This document shows positions 63,424 to 64,000 of a DNA stretch of 64,000 nt, piece after piece. How positions within the stretch are numbered: position 1 is the stretch's first letter; the number at the start of each line of letters is the position of its first letter. The stretch comes from Chromatiaceae bacterium (GTDB lineage: Bacteria > Pseudomonadota > Gammaproteobacteria > Chromatiales > Chromatiaceae): contig JACKMX010000002.1 in the NCBI GenBank assembly GCA_024235175.1, forward strand, positions 1,117,001 through 1,181,000. Direction: 5' to 3'. A model generated the notes under the pieces. That model had not been told where the DNA came from and ran no database searches. It worked only from the letters and a program-made list of their open reading frames with translations. The translations under genes were made by a program, and so were the position numbers.

Positions 63424-64000
63424 TTAAGGGATGTTGTTACAGGTGAACTGCGTACCAACCACCGGCACATATCCGCTCACAGGGCCACGCCACTCCTGCC
63501 AAATACCCGTGCACTGCCCAGGATCGCTGCTAGGCCCAGCAGCAGCATCATCGCAAAAAGCACGTATGTTATCGGGAACATTTGTGATAACTTCCCAGAA
63601 ACCTGAAGTAAAGTGTCCGAACACAACGCTGTGTGCGTTCGAATCCCACACTGGCTGGCCATTCTGCAATATCGGCTGGCCAAGCGAGTCGCTCCTAAGA
63701 TTGTAGTCACTGTTTATCTGGGCCTGTGTCTCAAAACCGGATAGCGTTAATACACCACAGGTGGAACCCTGACATGTCAGCGAGGCACCGTCCACCGATG
63801 GAAACTGAAGGCTGCTTCCCCGCCACTCCCGCCATGGAGTGCAAACATCCGGCCCGCTGTCAAAAGCGCTCTCGGAACACAATGCCGGCCGGCCTGGATC
63901 TCCGTATAGTAAATCCCAGCGATCTTCGCCATCATTGAAAGTGACCGCAGTACTGAACGCTCCTTCACCCGCAGAGATCTGCGACGATCGAGACCATATG
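63424..64000 (-). CDS. Cys-rich secreted-type protein (5' truncated by window)
   Basis: The frame is open from the window edge to a stop at 63424 and has no start inside the window, so at least 190 residues of a longer protein are seen. It is rich in Cys, Trp and Ser/Gly with pairs CTPWREWRG and CTGIWQEWRG about 105 residues apart, an internal duplication. Aromatic and acidic content suggests an exported binding domain. I do not recognise the family. Confidence 0.6.
   Translation of the reverse strand, partial: IWSRSSQISAGEGAFSTAVTFNDGEDRWDLLYGDPGRPALCSESAFDSGPDVCTPWREWRGSSLQFPSVDGASLTCQGSTCGVLTLSGFETQAQINSDYNLRSDSLGQPILQNGQPVWDSNAHSVVFGHFTSGFWEVITNVPDNIRAFCDDAAAGPSSDPGQCTGIWQEWRGPVSGYVPVVGTQFTCNNIP

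Overview
The window looks like chromosome of a sulfur-oxidising gammaproteobacterium (Chromatiales/Sedimenticola/Thiodiazotropha type; the genus is inference). The evidence is a Gly/Tyr-rich sulfur-globule-type protein with a signal peptide (15.2 kb), an NnrS protein, and ordinary gammaproteobacterial housekeeping genes (rsmA, lon, greB, rsmE, bolA, ppnN, fpr, maeB). No rRNA, tRNA or CRISPR array was found.

Region 1 (1-11.3 kb) is an accessory island, visibly more AT-rich than the rest from about 3.2 kb. It holds a three-gene transposon (ExeA-like ATPase cut by the window edge, DDE transposase, DUF6431-type protein), a lone HNH nuclease, a LexA/MarR-like winged-helix protein, an unknown 312-residue protein, a tyrosine recombinase, a PIN plus XRE/ImmA toxin-antitoxin-like pair, and an 830-residue DUF4062-HEAT protein that is a good defence candidate. 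The last 125 nt of the integrase gene occurs a second time on the far side of the PIN/ImmA pair.

Region 2 (11.5-45 kb) is mostly core genome: rsmA, lon, a sulfur globule protein with a clear promoter and terminator, and nnrS. A minus-strand surface-sugar operon follows (DegT aminotransferase, GT2, Gfo/Idh/MocA dehydrogenase, TVP38-like membrane protein, GT39), laid out like the Arn lipid A pathway. Next is a TetR / MMPL exporter / LolA-like / DUF1302-like barrel operon that a REP-associated transposase has entered. Then come a CHAD protein, greB, a two-RCK ion channel, NUDIX, bolA/rsmE, ppnN, an MFS carrier, fpr, and a MEDS-protein/hybrid histidine kinase pair. Two copies of a MITE-like element (22.5 and 44.6 kb) share terminal inverted repeats; one has a 9-bp target duplication.

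Region 3 (45-57 kb) is the most striking stretch. It has an SpmA-SpmB fusion, then a TIR protein with one membrane segment and a periplasmic domain, maeB, a membrane-anchored Ser/Thr kinase with an HSD catalytic loop, a lipoprotein alpha/beta hydrolase and, divergent from it, a 1040-residue lipoprotein with Sel1 repeats, a very long coiled coil and a caspase (C14) domain. TIR, kinase and caspase modules together suggest an envelope-linked signalling, stress or conflict system; that link is inference.

Region 4 (57-64 kb) carries a YkgJ-type cysteine-cluster protein, two paralogous autotransporter-type barrels flanking a TIGR02270-family gene and a small membrane protein, a GNAT acetyltransferase, and a Cys-rich protein cut by the window edge.
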